Below, piece after piece: positions 1 through 11,022 of a stretch of 64,000 bases of DNA (positions within the stretch are counted from its first letter, which is position 1; each line of letters begins with the position of its first letter). The DNA is taken from NCBI GenBank assembly GCA_014058105.1, contig JACGCM010001166.1, positions 992,001 to 1,056,000 on the forward strand, given 5' to 3'. A program made the translations under genes and the position numbers. This DNA is from Kingdonia uniflora. Lineage: Eukaryota > Streptophyta > Magnoliopsida > Ranunculales > Circaeasteraceae. The notes under the pieces were generated by a model. It did not search any database. It worked only from the letters and a program-made list of their open reading frames with translations, and was not told where the DNA came from.

Positions 1-563
1 AGTCAAAGACACTTGTCTCTTACGAGCTCGTTAGTTATTCAGTCAACCACCACTAACCACGTTATTTGGAAAATATATTCTAGCACGATAAAGAGTTGTG
101 GGGAAGCCTATATAAAGGAAAAGTTCCATAAGAGACAGGGACCAGAAAAATTGCTCAAACTTATTATTTACGAGATCGAAAGCATTTCTATATTTTAGAG
201 ATCACTTGTAATAAAGATATCCACTCCAAACAATAAATATACTTTTATAAAAACTTTCATACAAGGTCGTGGTTTTTTACCTGTTAAGAGATTTTCCACG
301 CTAAAAATACCTGTCTCAAATTCGTGCTTTATATTAGAGTATTATTACAGGTTCATTGGTGTGATAGCTAATTCCTGATCATATCGAGCTACGGAATTTG
401 GCCATTACAGTTAATTCTAGGTTTTTTGGACCTATTGATTTTGACCTAAAATTAATCAAAATCGGTTAGTCTCAAGTGATTAGAAATTTAATTGGTATCA
501 GAGCGGTTACACTATGAGGCTTAACAACTTGAGCGTGAATCCTAACTCAATTATTTAAGAATA

Positions 564-2458
564 ATGAATTCTGAAAGATTTGGAGGTCCCAAAAATCGTC
601 CGCCCCTCTTCGATGACAAAGACTATCCTTATTGGAAGGTCTGAATGTTTACATTCTTACAATCACTCGGAGAAAATGTCTAGATTGAAATCGAGGATGG
701 ATGGACACACCCTACCATGATGAAAGGAATGGGCGATAAATCTGAAGAGGTCCTTAAGCCTAGGAATCAATGATCTAAGGATGAAAAAGAAGCTGCTGGT
801 TATAATAATAAGAGCCGCAATGTTATTTTTATGGCATTGAGCTCAAGTGAGTTTCGACACATATCTGCTTGTACCACTTCAAAAGAAGCTTGGGACATAT
901 TATTTCAAACTCACAAAGGCGATAATACAGCTAAGGAAAGAAAATTACAAATGCTCACCTCATAATTTGAGAATATTCGAATAGATGAGAATGAACCCTT
1001 TGATGAGTTCTATGCGAGACTAAATGACATTGTCAACACTAGTGCCGCATTTGGTACAGCTTACTCAGATGTTTAAATTGTTTGCAAAATTCTAAGATCT
1101 TTTCCTAAGAGCTTTAGATCCAGTTATGATGCTATCGAGGAAGCTCAGGATCTTAAGAAAATAAAGCCAGATACATTATCTTAAAAGTTACAAACTTTTA
1201 AACTCGAGATAAAAATGGAAAACCCTGAGAAGAACAAGAATATTTCTTTTAAATCTTCATCTTACTCTTCTTCTTCTAAGGGAACCAAAGAAGCTGACAA
1301 CTCATTTATTTTAGGTAATGATGATGGGTCCGATACAGATTCACAGATTGCCTCTATAAACAACCAACTTAAAAACCCTGTGAAAAAACGTTAATTTCAA
1401 AAACAATGGCAATCAGTGAATAATAAGTCGCGAACTCATGATCACCTTAAACTTAAATCGAATAACCTGCAGACCAACCTTGACACTCACCTAAGTCAAG
1501 TTGAATGCTAAAAGTGTCACAAGTTTGGTCGTCATGCTCACCGTTATCCCAATAAGAAATCTGGAACTAATCACAAAGCTATGAACATTAGTGTTACTTG
1601 GGATGATAGTGATGATGAAAATAATAATAATAAGGATCATCCCTAAGTAGTTGAGAATGAACAATATTGCGCATACCCTAATTTTTTAAATGTTAGTAAT
1701 GATAATTCTAACTCTTTCGAACTTGATGATTCTATTGAATGTCTAAGTGATTATAAAAAAATGAGTTTGAGGACCTGAATCTTAAAGTCTTGCATGCTCA
1801 GACTTTTACAAAGTGTATTAAACTTGGTAAACTTAACAAAGTCTTAAAAAACCAAGTTAATACACTCACGTGTGAACTTCAACAAAAAATTAAGAATACA
1901 AGTCAAGAGATAAAAATGCTTGAAGATGAGAAAGAATGCCTTCATGACAAGGTTGTGATTTTAGAGAAAAGAGTTCATGATGCTAGTTTAATCTTAGCAA
2001 AAACTTGAAAAAAAAATTATGGAGCAATAAATATTGATAAGATGTTATGTACGGGGAAAACGGATACTGATAAAAGGGGTCTAGAATATGAGGAACATCT
2101 CTCTAATGTCAGGACTCCTCAAGTCGCAAAATTTGTCAAAACAATTGCTACTGCATCATTGCCCAAACATAATATAATATCCTCGACTCGTAATCAAGCC
2201 AAAAGGTTCTCGTACTCTCATATTTATTATTGTAGAATATGTGGTCGAAAGGGTCATACTGTATCTTATTGTAAATTTGTTAGATCCTATCAACCATATG
2301 CTCGACCATTCTTTGGAGAAAGATATAACTCAAATGTGATTTTTACTAATGTGAAAAGTAAAAATGTAAGTAGGTGGTTTGCTCAAGAAACATCACCTCG
2401 AAAGGTTAGTCGGGATGTTTGGGTGCGAAAGGATGACTGGTCGCCACAGATAAGGTAA
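564..2458 (+). pseudogene. Copia gag (UBN2-type) pseudogene
   Basis: From the ATG at 564 a UBN2-like gag can be followed in pieces: a PYWKV-type N-terminus, then a region around 840-1150 with RHISACTTSKEAWDIL and DEFYARLNDI. Many in-frame stops interrupt it, for example near 641, 681 and 961. A zinc knuckle near 1508 has lost a Cys and its last Cys is Tyr. An open coiled-coil-like segment spans 1790-2005. An open C-terminal part spans 2042-2458 with a DKRGL motif and a second knuckle CRICGRKGHTVSYC at about 2232-2273. The coiled coil plus late knuckle is the arrangement seen in SIRE-type gag proteins. It cannot encode a full gag protein now. Confidence 0.7.
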
Positions 2459-2488
2459 TAAATATCAACTGAGACGGGTTATCAGTAT

Positions 2489-3033
2489 TAGGGGTGTCAA
2501 TAGATTAGATATAATCTGAAATCCGATCTGACATCCAATTCCTTTTTAGGATATGGATGTCATTTTTTCCAATCCGAATCCGATCTGATTCGAATAAGGA
2601 ACATCCAAAATAATTTTGGATTGGATTTGGATGGTGCCTAATCCAATCCAATAAATATCCGATCCGAAGTTATATACCGATATATTTATATTTTATCAAT
2701 GTTAATGTTCTACAACTATTAGAAATATATTATATACAATAAGAAAATATATTATAACACATCTAGCTTTGTGGCTAAGTGGTACTTAGTTTCTTAAAAC
2801 CCATGAAAGGTCATGGGTTCAAGCCTTTGCATCTATATTTTTATTCATCAAATAAAATTATGGTCGGATCAAATTTCGGATTTGGACCTCCAAAAATAGT
2901 TTCAGACAGGATTAGATTCGGATATTACTTATAAAGTTTAGGATCGGATTGGATATGGATGTTACTTATATAGTTTCGGATCGGATTCAGATTTGCATCA
3001 ATCCGAATCCATTCCGATCCATTGACAGCCCTA
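2489..3033. mobile_element. hAT-type non-autonomous transposon (545 bp)
   Basis: The ends are inverted repeats: TAGGGGTGTCAATAGAT on the left and, reverse-complemented, TAGGGCTGTCAATGGAT on the right. They are flanked by a perfect 8-bp target duplication ATCAGTAT (2481-2488 and 3034-3041). The TAGGG terminus and 8-bp duplication are hAT hallmarks. Subterminal regions are crowded with GGATCGGATT-like repeats on both strands. There is no transposase. It sits inside the gag-only Copia relic, so it inserted later. A related, longer copy lies at 60521-61982. Confidence 0.85.
2772..2825 (+). promoter_or_regulatory. Pol III A-box and B-box (tRNA-like head) inside the hAT element
   Basis: TGGCTAAGTGG at 2772-2782 matches the A-box consensus TRGCNNAGYGG. 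GGTTCAAGCC at 2816-2825 matches the B-box consensus GGTTCRANNCC. The spacing of about 33 nt is normal for a tRNA-type internal promoter. No complete tRNA cloverleaf is apparent. It is probably a tRNA- or SINE-derived piece captured by the hAT element. Confidence 0.45.
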
Positions 3034-3041
3034 ATCAGTAT

Positions 3042-4903
3042 GTTCCATTAATTAGGTATATTTCTTACCCTGTCTCAGTTTATTTTTATTTTTATTTTTA
3101 TATTGAGGACAGGAAGGTATTGTTTTGCTTTTATTTGTACTTTGTACTTTCCACTTTGCACTTTGCACTTTAGGAGTTTTTGTATGTAGAATATTTTTGC
3201 TAGACTTGGACTATGCTTTTGTGTTATATTAATTTATGGGATAATTATTTGGTAAAATCACATTTCACAATAGTCATTGATCTTCTTGTTTAAACTAAAA
3301 TCTCATCATGATTAGAACTACGTGAGGATATAGAGACTTCGTACAAAATGATATGTGAGGATCAAGCCTTTTTGCAAGCTTCGAGTAATTTTCCATAAAA
3401 TTTTTTGGATTTAGCATTTTTTTTCTGATCTCATTTTTTTATAATCAATTGTCGATGGTAACTTCAAGTTCAAGTTAGTCTAATATAATATTCCTTATAC
3501 TTGATTGGAGACGAAAAAGATACTATGTGAGACCAAAGATATGATAATAGGCTTTTTATTGTTACACCTTTTTAGCCTTCGTCTATGCTTACCCAAAATT
3601 TTATCCGTTTGCAACCCTTTTGTACTTTTAAATATGCCATTAATTTTATATCAAACTCCTTGTAACCCATTTGTTTTGAGACTGTTCAGTAAAATAAAAG
3701 TGAAAAAGGAGTAAAACCAGAAGGATGAGAAAAAGTATTATATTTAATGTGTACTCAATAAAGATAAATAATGATGGGAGGTAAACTCAATTTAAAGAAA
3801 GAGGGTGAGAAAGTATAAATTGTAGTCTCAGAATGCCAGCAAAATGCCTACTCCATCATGTCCCTTCCCTTGTCTATATTAAAACTTTTTCAAGACCTGT
3901 TTGATCTTGAGTTTAGCACAGTCAGTTTAGTGGAGATGAGAGATAGGGATTCTATGTTAGTTAACTTGATACCATCTATAACAATTAATTTTTTGTCTGA
4001 GAGATCTTTCAATTTACAGTGCGCAGTTTATTTGATAAAATTTGAATTTTTCTATTCACATACTCATATTCATATTTTACACAGAGTGTTTGCTAGTCAA
4101 TTCTCAGTAATTTTTGAGTGACCACCCAAGTGAGGCCTAAGTTAAAACAACTTTCCAATATAGCATTATAACTGCGGCTGAGTAATACGTTAAAAATTGG
4201 GTATCCATTTGACTATACACACATATACACCAAGTAATTCATTTAGTGATTGCCTTATAACACATAGGCGATATCTTGGTCTTTATAGAATATTTTAGAT
4301 TCATTGTCCTCTATCATGCTTTGTGTTTAGGAGGAGTGTTGTCTTCTTTTGCTTACTTATTTCAGAGACACTCCCCATGTGTGTTTTCCTTTTTTTCATT
4401 TTAAGGGGATTACCATTATTTTAAGGGGGAGTTGCATCTTATTTTGGGGTATTGGTGTTTAGTGTTTTCCTAACTACATGTTCGTTTTGTTTAGTTTGAC
4501 TTTCTGAGAATCCTAACAGTTTGTCTTTTCAGAATATTTGCTCTGACATTTACTGGTATATATTTCATATTTATTATGTGTTTAACTCATTCAGTGACTG
4601 TTATACATTTTGCTCTACTGGTTTGCTTCTCCTTTTATTTACTATTTACCCTTTGCTCATATGTACCAAAAAGGGTGAGAGATGATCCTAACAGGTAAGC
4701 CATGTAAGTTATGTTTTTTGTTTTTTTTCTGGATTCCTTATTTTATTTGAATGGTAACGTGATGTATCTTGTTTAGTGTGTAGGGATTCTAGAGTATGCT
4801 ACAGGATGAAAGTGGAGCTTTGAGCGTGGATGTTCAGTAATTGAGTCAGTCCACCGAGTTGTATTTTTATTTTTTATAGTTCTAGTTTTGACACGAAATG
4901 AAC
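3042..4903. other. Non-coding interior of the gag-only Copia relic
   Basis: No coding domain is recognisable in this 1.9 kb. It is T-rich and contains purine-rich tracts near 4418 (TTTTAAGGGGGA) and 4670 (CCAAAAAGGGTGAGAG). These resemble the internal and terminal polypurine tracts of SIRE-like elements. The open frames here are short and show no family resemblance. Confidence 0.5.
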
Positions 4904-5149
4904 CAAAGGGGAAGATTGAAACATCCATATTTAGAGTTTATTTCATTCCACGTCAAGAATAGGTGTCAGCACTTCCTCGTGGTTACTCATCGTCAAAGAT
5001 TGCATATGAAGCGACTACAACTGGATTGACACTGAACAAGTACATGAGTTTGTACCTCTTTGCTCAAAAATATCAAGCCCTTAATATTTTACAAAAGGTT
5101 AAAACGGAATTATGTTTTTTTTAAGAAAATAGGTTTTTATTAGAACAAA

Positions 5150-5340
5150 CTTTTTTCTGTTAGAACTGACCCTGTTCGAACAGACCTTATTCGAACAGAC
5201 TTTTTCTCTGTTCTAATAGACCCTGTTCGAACATACTTTTTCTCTGTTCAAACAGGTTACTCAGAACCTTGTTTCTTCGAATAGGATCTTGGTTCTGTTC
5301 AAATAAAACATTGTTTGTTCGCTCTGTTTGAACAGACTTC
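5150..5340. repeat. TTCGAA palindrome array in the right LTR of the gag-only Copia
   Basis: About ten degenerate copies of a CTGTTCGAACAGACC-like unit occur in 190 bp, many of them self-complementary around TTCGAA. The minus-strand frame across this stretch is only a translation of the repeat. The same core occurs in the LTRs of the Gypsy and Tork-like Copia families in this window. Confidence 0.75.
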
Positions 5341-5945
5341 AGGTTTTCAATTTTCTTATTAAAGACATCCTTTCTTATTTCACTTTTTACCTCTTCCAAA
5401 AGACTTTTTCTGGGGCTTGAGATTTTAGAAAGAAAAGAGATTTCAACGAGTGATTCAATACGATGTAAAACTCAAATTTAATCAATCAAAGATTGAGAAA
5501 CCTAAATCCAATTTTAGATTTTTTGAGTTTGAGAGATTCAAGCTTTGAAGCCTTTGTGCATTATCCGAGGTGAGGCGTTGCGAGAACGAAGGGCATTGCG
5601 AGAACATGAAATTGATTGTGAGGAGTTCAATTAGAAGAGAGGTAACCACGGGATGTGTTTATCGAGTCTGTAAGTAATGGAATTATTATAATTTTGTTTC
5701 AATATTAGATTATTTAGTTGTCGGGCGATTCGGCAGTAACCTGTGGGTTTTTCTCCTGAGAAAGGTTTCCTACATGGTTAAAATTGCTTGTTCTTGTGCT
5801 TAATTTACCTTTACTTGTTGTCACTAGAATATTGGACCAACTTGAAATTAGGCTAGGGTTAGACCATTAATTCCAGGTTTTTTAGACCTATTGATTTTGA
5901 CCTAAAATTAATCAAAATCGGTTAGTCTCAAGTGATTAGAAATTT

Positions 5946-6640
5946 CACGAAGACGCAGAAGGATCTTGATGAGATACGAAAGATTCCTTATCAATCCACG
6001 GTTGGTAGCCTAATATATGCTATGATTTGTACGATACTAGATATTGCCCAATCAGTGAGAGTTGTTAGTAGGTATATGAGTAATCTAGGCAAGAAGTATT
6101 GGAGAGTTGTGAAATAGATACTGAGGTATCTAAAGGGGACTTAAGATATGGCATTATGCTATGGGGGTTCTCAGAAATACTTACATGGTTTTGTTGTTTC
6201 TGATATGGCGGGTGACATTGATAGGCGGAAGAACACTAATGGTTTCACTTTTACATTGGGAAGCGATACAGTTACATGGGTTTCTAGGCTACAGAAGATT
6301 GCAGCTTTGTCTATGACGGAGGCGGAATATGTTACAACTACAGAAGCGTGCAAGGATATGATTTGGTTAAAAGGGTTGATGAAAGAGCTTGGTAGAGAAC
6401 AATTTTCTCCTAAGTGATAGTTAAAGTACTATACACTTAACGAAAAATTCAGCTTTTCACTCTAGGACCAAGCATATTGATATTCGGTATCACTATATTT
6501 GCTCGCTCCTTAAGGACGGTGTGTTGAAGCTTGTAAAGATTCACACTGATGTGAATCCGGCTGATATATTTACGAAGGTGGTGACTTTTCAAAAGTTGAC
6601 GACATGTACAACTTATGTGGGTCTTCAAGATTGAAGGTCC
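5946..6640 (+). pseudogene. Copia RNase H fragment
   Basis: Two collinear pieces (5946-6117 and 6148-6417) match the distal polyprotein of the complete relative on the opposite strand. The best-kept block is TAEAEY-like (MTEAEYVTTTEACKDMIWLK), the active-site region of Copia RNase H. The frame is lost after 6417, although the FTKVVTF-type tail is still recognisable near 6560-6590. It is a relic. Confidence 0.75.
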
Positions 6641-7360
6641 GGGTAGTGCGAACAATTTATTTGAAGATATGGAGATGGGTTACGGAATTAAATTTCAAGT
6701 GGGAGATTGTTGGGTGTGAACTCGAATGTGAAGGATAAAATTGTCGAAGATGGAAATTGTCGAAGTCATTCGAACAAAAATGGAAGTCGTTCGAATGAGT
6801 CATTCGAACGATATCTCTATTTTTCACGGTTTGGAACTTTGCTCGTCAAAGTCATTTGAACGCTATTAGATGTCGTTCGAACGAGTTGTCATGTTTCTAG
6901 GGCTGAAGACCAATTATCGTAAAGTCGTTCGAATGAGCTTGGAGTCGTTCGAATGAGCTTGGAGTCGTTCGAACGAGCTATGCGTAGGTTTGCTTTGGAC
7001 GTTATTCTGAGACATTGGGTTTGGCTCGAGATCCGTTCTACTTGTATTTTAGTTCCCTAGTATATAAAGGGGACTTAGTTTATTTGTTTAAGTTATCCTT
7101 CTGAGTGAGTTTAATTCTAGAGACTTAGAATTTGAGAGACTCCATTAAAGCTTAAGAAGCTTGGAGAGATCGTTCTAACCTGTTTGATTATCATAATGGA
7201 TTGTTCAGGGAGTGGTTTTCTATCCGCAAGGGTTTTCCACTTCCCTCCTCTGGGAATTCTTGTGTCCCTGTTGTTCTTGCTTGATTGTTTCTTCTGTTAG
7301 GGCTTATTCTGCGTATCGTTCTTGTCAGGGAAGAGAGAGTAGCTACCTCAATTCTCAACA
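5946..7360 (+). mobile_element. 5'-truncated Tork-like Copia: RT/RNase H end plus 3' LTR
   Basis: This starts abruptly after the LTR end of the preceding element. It encodes the distal RT and RNase H region of the family that is complete at 8003-13877 (same KVPYQSAVGSLIYAMICT-type block, here with substitutions). In-frame stops occur, for example at 6115-6117 and 6142. A polypurine tract AAGTGGGAGA ends at about 6706. The 3' LTR is 6708-7360 (653 bp, TGTTGGGTGTG ... TTCTCAACA). The LTR holds a TATA box (AGTATATAAAGG, about 7060) and many CGTTCGAACG palindromes, including a repeated unit GGAGTCGTTCGAATGAGCTT at about 6920-6980. Confidence 0.8.
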
Positions 7361-7385
7361 TTGTTTAGATTCATGAGTTAAAGTG

Positions 7386-7514
7386 AAAAAAATTAGAATT
7401 GCCACGAATACCTCACCATTTTACCACAGGATATGTCTGTTTCAAGTACATTATGGATGAAATCCGTGGCAATCTTAAAATAGACTGTGGTAATTTCTCA
7501 TTTTTGGTGTAGTG
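7386..7514. mobile_element. Possible CACTA-type MITE remnant
   Basis: The right end reads TTTTTGGTGTAGTG, the complement of CACTACACCAAAAA, a typical CACTA (En/Spm-like) terminus. Inside are inverted segments: AATTGCCACGAAT at about 7398 and ATCCGTGGCAATC at about 7460. The left CACTA end is not preserved, so the assignment is tentative. Confidence 0.35.
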
Positions 7515-8002
7515 ATTTGTAATGTCACACTACCATTGAAAAGATGAATAATGAGTTATAAAAAAAAATTCATTGATGTCTTTCAACAATTTTTCTAATG
7601 CCTTAGTTAGAGTTCAGGCTAGCACTCAAATAAAATTTGTAATACTTGTCTTTACCAATGAATTTCAAAACATGTCTCCATGAAAGTCTTCAAATACAGC
7701 ACAACGTTGTAGGAGTTTAGATTTGCCAACTCTCCTTGATGGAGGGTAGTGAGGAACCCTTATTTTTCAGGCCTTTTGTCTGTTTGAAATACTAACCTAT
7801 TGTTTATTTTTAAAATTACGAAAGAAAAAGTTAAAATTCTCATAACAAATTCCTCTATTGTTATGCAAGACTGCGAGTCTATCTTTGATGGTTATTTAAT
7901 TGAGTTTTAACTTATGTCCCATTTAGAGGATGCCACATGTGTGTTACAATGATAGGAAACCATTATTCAATTTTTTATTCTTATGCTATTTGTAGCACTA
8001 TA
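7515..8002. other. Intergenic spacer between two Copia copies
   Basis: I see no gene, RNA or convincing repeat. It ends with CTATA, the left target duplication of the complete Copia (right partner CTATC at 13878-13882). It is therefore contiguous with the sequence after 13882 in the pre-insertion locus. Confidence 0.4.
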
Positions 8003-9186
8003 TGTTGGGAATAGAGGTTGCTAATCTCTCCTCTACTACAAGAACGATACGCAGAATATGCCAATCAACCAAACTAAAAAACACAGAACAATAAATAACG
8101 TAAGAATTTCCAGAGGAAGGAAGTGGAAAACCCTTGCAGATAAAGAACCACTCCCCGAACAATTCACTAAGATGATCAAACGGGTTATAACGATCTCTCC
8201 AAGCTTTTCAAGCTTTAATGGAGTCTCTCAAAGTCTAGGTCTAGAATTAAACTCACAAGGAAAAGATAGGCTCACAAAATAACCTAACTCCTTTTTATAT
8301 ACTAGAGGACTAAATACAACTAGAGCGGATCTCGAGGCAGAACTTAACGTCTTAAAAGAAGACTCAATATGGCAACCAAGCAAATCTCGTTCGAACGAAG
8401 TCTAATCTCATTCGAACGAGTTGTTTGGTCTTTGAAAAAAAATGTAAAATCTTACAATCTCGTTCGAATGACTTCTACCAATTTTGAACTCTTCTTCAGC
8501 AACTCGAATAGAACCAGCTCGAGTCGTCAGGCAACATAACCAGTTCAAACTCCAGGTCTACATCAATATGTTGCCAATCTCCCCAGCTATCTCGATGGGT
8601 CGTATCTCAAGCCTCAACCCACTCCAGCTACCGACCCTGTCAAGGTTCATATTTTCCAACTTCACCTCATCGAAGTTAATAATATCGACAGTGGTCACAC
8701 CCGAAGCAAGCGCAAACGAGTCGAAGAGTACTGTAAGCTTACCTATCAAGAGAAATTACCCATCCTTCTACCTGAATCTAGCTAACGCCCTCGGCCCAAA
8801 GGTATATCCTTCATCGATTGTTATACTTCTCATGTTCGCTTCCCCCACTCCAACCCCTTAGTCATTATGATTAAAGTCGAACACCTCGTCCTCCATACCA
8901 TGCTCATTGATACAGACAATATAGCAGATGTACATTTTCTCCAGATTGCTCGAGCCATGATAAAAATAGACCTTATTACACCAGCCAATGTCGAGCTTAA
9001 GGACTTTAACGATGCTATCAAAGTCGTCATCGAACTACAGGATAGTTGACCAACTCGAACTTCTGTCGATCCTAACCAGTTCGAATCTGAACATTAAAAA
9101 TCTCATTTTTAATCTGTTTTCAATCCTTAACTGAAACAACTCGAACTAAAATGACCTCAAACATATTTCGAGTTCATACCTTAACA
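8003..9186 (-). repeat. 3' LTR of the complete Copia, enlarged by insertion
   Basis: It aligns with the 674-bp 5' LTR at both ends but has an extra 485 bp at 8556-9040. The insertion lies between CAAACTCCAG and GATAGTTGACC, which are adjacent in the other LTR (CTTCAG then GATACTTGACC). Confidence 0.85.
8556..9040 (+). pseudogene. Captured Gypsy (Tat/Athila-like) gag-protease fragment
   Basis: On the + strand one frame reads through GHTRSKRKRVEEY, GISFIDCYTSHVRFPHSNPL and then LIDTDNIADVHFLQ ... PANVELKDFND. This is the gag-end plus retropepsin region of Tat/Athila-type Gypsy elements, where the motif is normally LIDTGSSADV(I)LF. The catalytic DTG is changed to DTD. One stop sits in the upstream half. 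It lies inside the Copia LTR, antisense to that element, and has no LTR of its own. Confidence 0.7.
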
Positions 9187-9303
9187 ATCTCCCACTTAAA
9201 ATCGAATCCATCATAACCCATCTCCAGATATCCAAATGAATTGCACGAACTACCTAGACCTTCAATCCTGAAGACCCACAAAAGTTGTACATGTTATCAA
9301 CTT

Positions 9304-10386
9304 CTAAAAAGTTACCACCTTCGTAAACATATCGGCTGGATTTACATCAGTATGAATCTTCACGAGCTTCAACACACCGTCCTCGAGGAGCGAGTAAATA
9401 TAATGATATTGAATATCAATATGCTTGGTCCTAGAGTAAAAAACCGAATTCTTCGCTAAGTGTATAACACTTTGACTATCACTATACAGCTTAGGAGAAT
9501 GTTGTTCTTTACCGAGCTCTTTTATCAACCTTTTAAGCCAAACCATATCTTTGCAAGCTTCTGTAGCTGCAACATATTTCACCTCTGTCGTAGACAAAAC
9601 TACAATCTTCTGTAGCCTAGAAACCCATGTAACTACACTATTTCCCAATGTAAAAACGAAACCACTAGTACTTTTTTGCCTATCCATGTTACCCGCCATA
9701 TTAGAATCAACAAAACCTTGTAAGCATATTTGAAAACCCCCATAACATAATGCCATATCTTGAGTTCCCTTTAGATACCTCAGTATCCAATTTACAGCTC
9801 TCCAATGCTCCTTGCCTGGATTACTCATATATTTACTAACAACTCCCACTGTTTGGGCAATGTCCGGACTCGTACATATCATAGCGTATATTAGGCTACC
9901 AACCGCGGATTGATAAGGAACTTTCCTCATCTCATCGCGATCCTTCTGCGTCATCGGACAATAATCCTTTGATAATTTGAAGTGACCTCCAAATGGTGTA
10001 CTAACAACTTTAGAACCATCCATATTAAAATGCTTAAGCACTTTGCCGATGTACTCAACTTGAGTTAGCTTCAATTCTTGCCACTTTCTGTTCCTTATAA
10101 CATGCATACCAATAACTTGTTTTGCCGCACCCAAGTCCTTCATAGAAAACTCCTGGAATAATTGTTCCTTCAACTTAACAATTTCTCCCATGTCGGCGCT
10201 TACTACCAACATATCATCTACATATATAAGTATAATGATATATGAGTTCCCCGTATTCTTGATAAAGCAACAATGATCTGCATTGCTCTTCAAATAGCCA
10301 TTTCTGGACATGAACTGCTTGAACTTTAAATACCACTGTCTCAGTGCTTGTTTCAAACCATATAGGCTCTTCGTGAGCCTACACAC
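9304..10386 (-). pseudogene. Copia reverse transcriptase (C-terminal) and RNase H
   Basis: A 360-codon open frame covers the RT palm with the catalytic YVDD (IYVDDMLV, about 10200-10225), the connection region and Copia RNase H. It ends in the usual FTKVVTF tail. The start is not natural: the fingers of RT lie upstream in another frame (10582-10833), separated by stops. It is the best-preserved part of this element's polyprotein. Confidence 0.85.
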
Positions 10387-10389
10387 AAT

Positions 10390-11015
10390 ATCTTATTTCC
10401 CTTTCATAGAGTACCCTTCTGGCTGCTTCATATAGATCTCTTCATCGAGGTTGTCGTGAAGAAATGCGATCTTGACATCTAGTTGCTCAAGATGCAAATC
10501 TTCAACTGCAACTATATTCATTACAACCCGAATTATAGACATCTTTACAACAGGAGAAAAGATCTTACAAAAATTGATACTTTATTTATACTCAAAGCCC
10601 TTCACCACAAGTCTAGCCTTGAATCTCCTTGAACCGTCAGATTCGTGCTTTAGTCTGTATACCCACTTGTTGTGCAATGCTTTCTTCTCTTTTGATAATT
10701 GAACTAAATCCCAAGTTTGATTTATTGATAATGACTGCATCTCATCATCCATAGCAAGTTCCCACTTACTTTTGGCTTTCATATCTAAAGCCTCCTTGAA
10801 ACTTTCAGGTTCACCACTATCTCTAAGTAACAAGTAATTTAAAGAGTTAACGCACCTAGCCAGAATTCTTGCAACTTTCGGCTCCTTTCGAAGTACTATT
10901 GGAATGTCTAGATCATTAGGTTCCTCGTTTTGATCTGGTACATCGGACTCAGCAACGACTTCTTCATCATCCTCTCGAGAGGGTTCATCATCTTCAATGT
11001 CGATACTTTCTGCAA
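10390..11015 (-). pseudogene. Copia RT N-terminal region, disrupted
   Basis: The frame at 10582-10833 contains the RT fingers with WVYRLKHESDGS and RFKARLVVKGF, typical of Copia RT. Between 10390 and 10580 further RT sequence (FLHDNLDEEIYMKQPEGY-like) is recognisable but interrupted by stops. The stretch from about 10850 to 11015 is the acidic linker before RT, also in a different frame. Confidence 0.7.
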
Positions 11016-11022
11016 CATCACC

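Larger units (their letters stand above)
1..5945 (+). mobile_element. Decayed gag-only Copia (SIRE/Maximus-like, TR-GAG type) retrotransposon
   Basis: A tRNA-Met primer-binding site (TGGTATCAGAGC) lies at 493-504, just inside a left LTR that the window cuts at base 1. A 75-bp segment at 415-489 recurs at 5871-5945 with two mismatches and is taken as the shared LTR end. The left LTR has a TATA-like box near 109. A polypurine tract at about 4904-4915 precedes the right LTR (about 4917-5945). Gag coding remains run from 564 to 2458. No protease, integrase or reverse transcriptase is visible in the remaining 2.4 kb, so the element looks non-autonomous. Away from the shared 75 bp the two LTRs are hard to align, so they could also come from two related elements. 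Confidence 0.65.

Noticed and set aside
2772..2825. A genuine tRNA gene
   Set aside because: Only the A- and B-boxes fit; no cloverleaf stems or anticodon arm could be drawn.
5187..5399. Open frame of about 70 codons with repeated LLFEQRKS-like residues
   Set aside because: It is only the translation of the TTCGAACAG repeat array in an LTR; no start context or homologue.
6750..6990. Heat-shock element array or CRISPR-like repeat array
   Set aside because: The TTCGAA core lacks the two-base spacing of heat-shock elements (TTCnnGAA). Unit spacing is irregular, and CRISPR arrays are not expected in a plant genome.
8484..8861. 125-codon open frame in the enlarged Copia LTR
   Set aside because: It is in a different frame from the recognisable Gypsy gag/protease text and resembles nothing.
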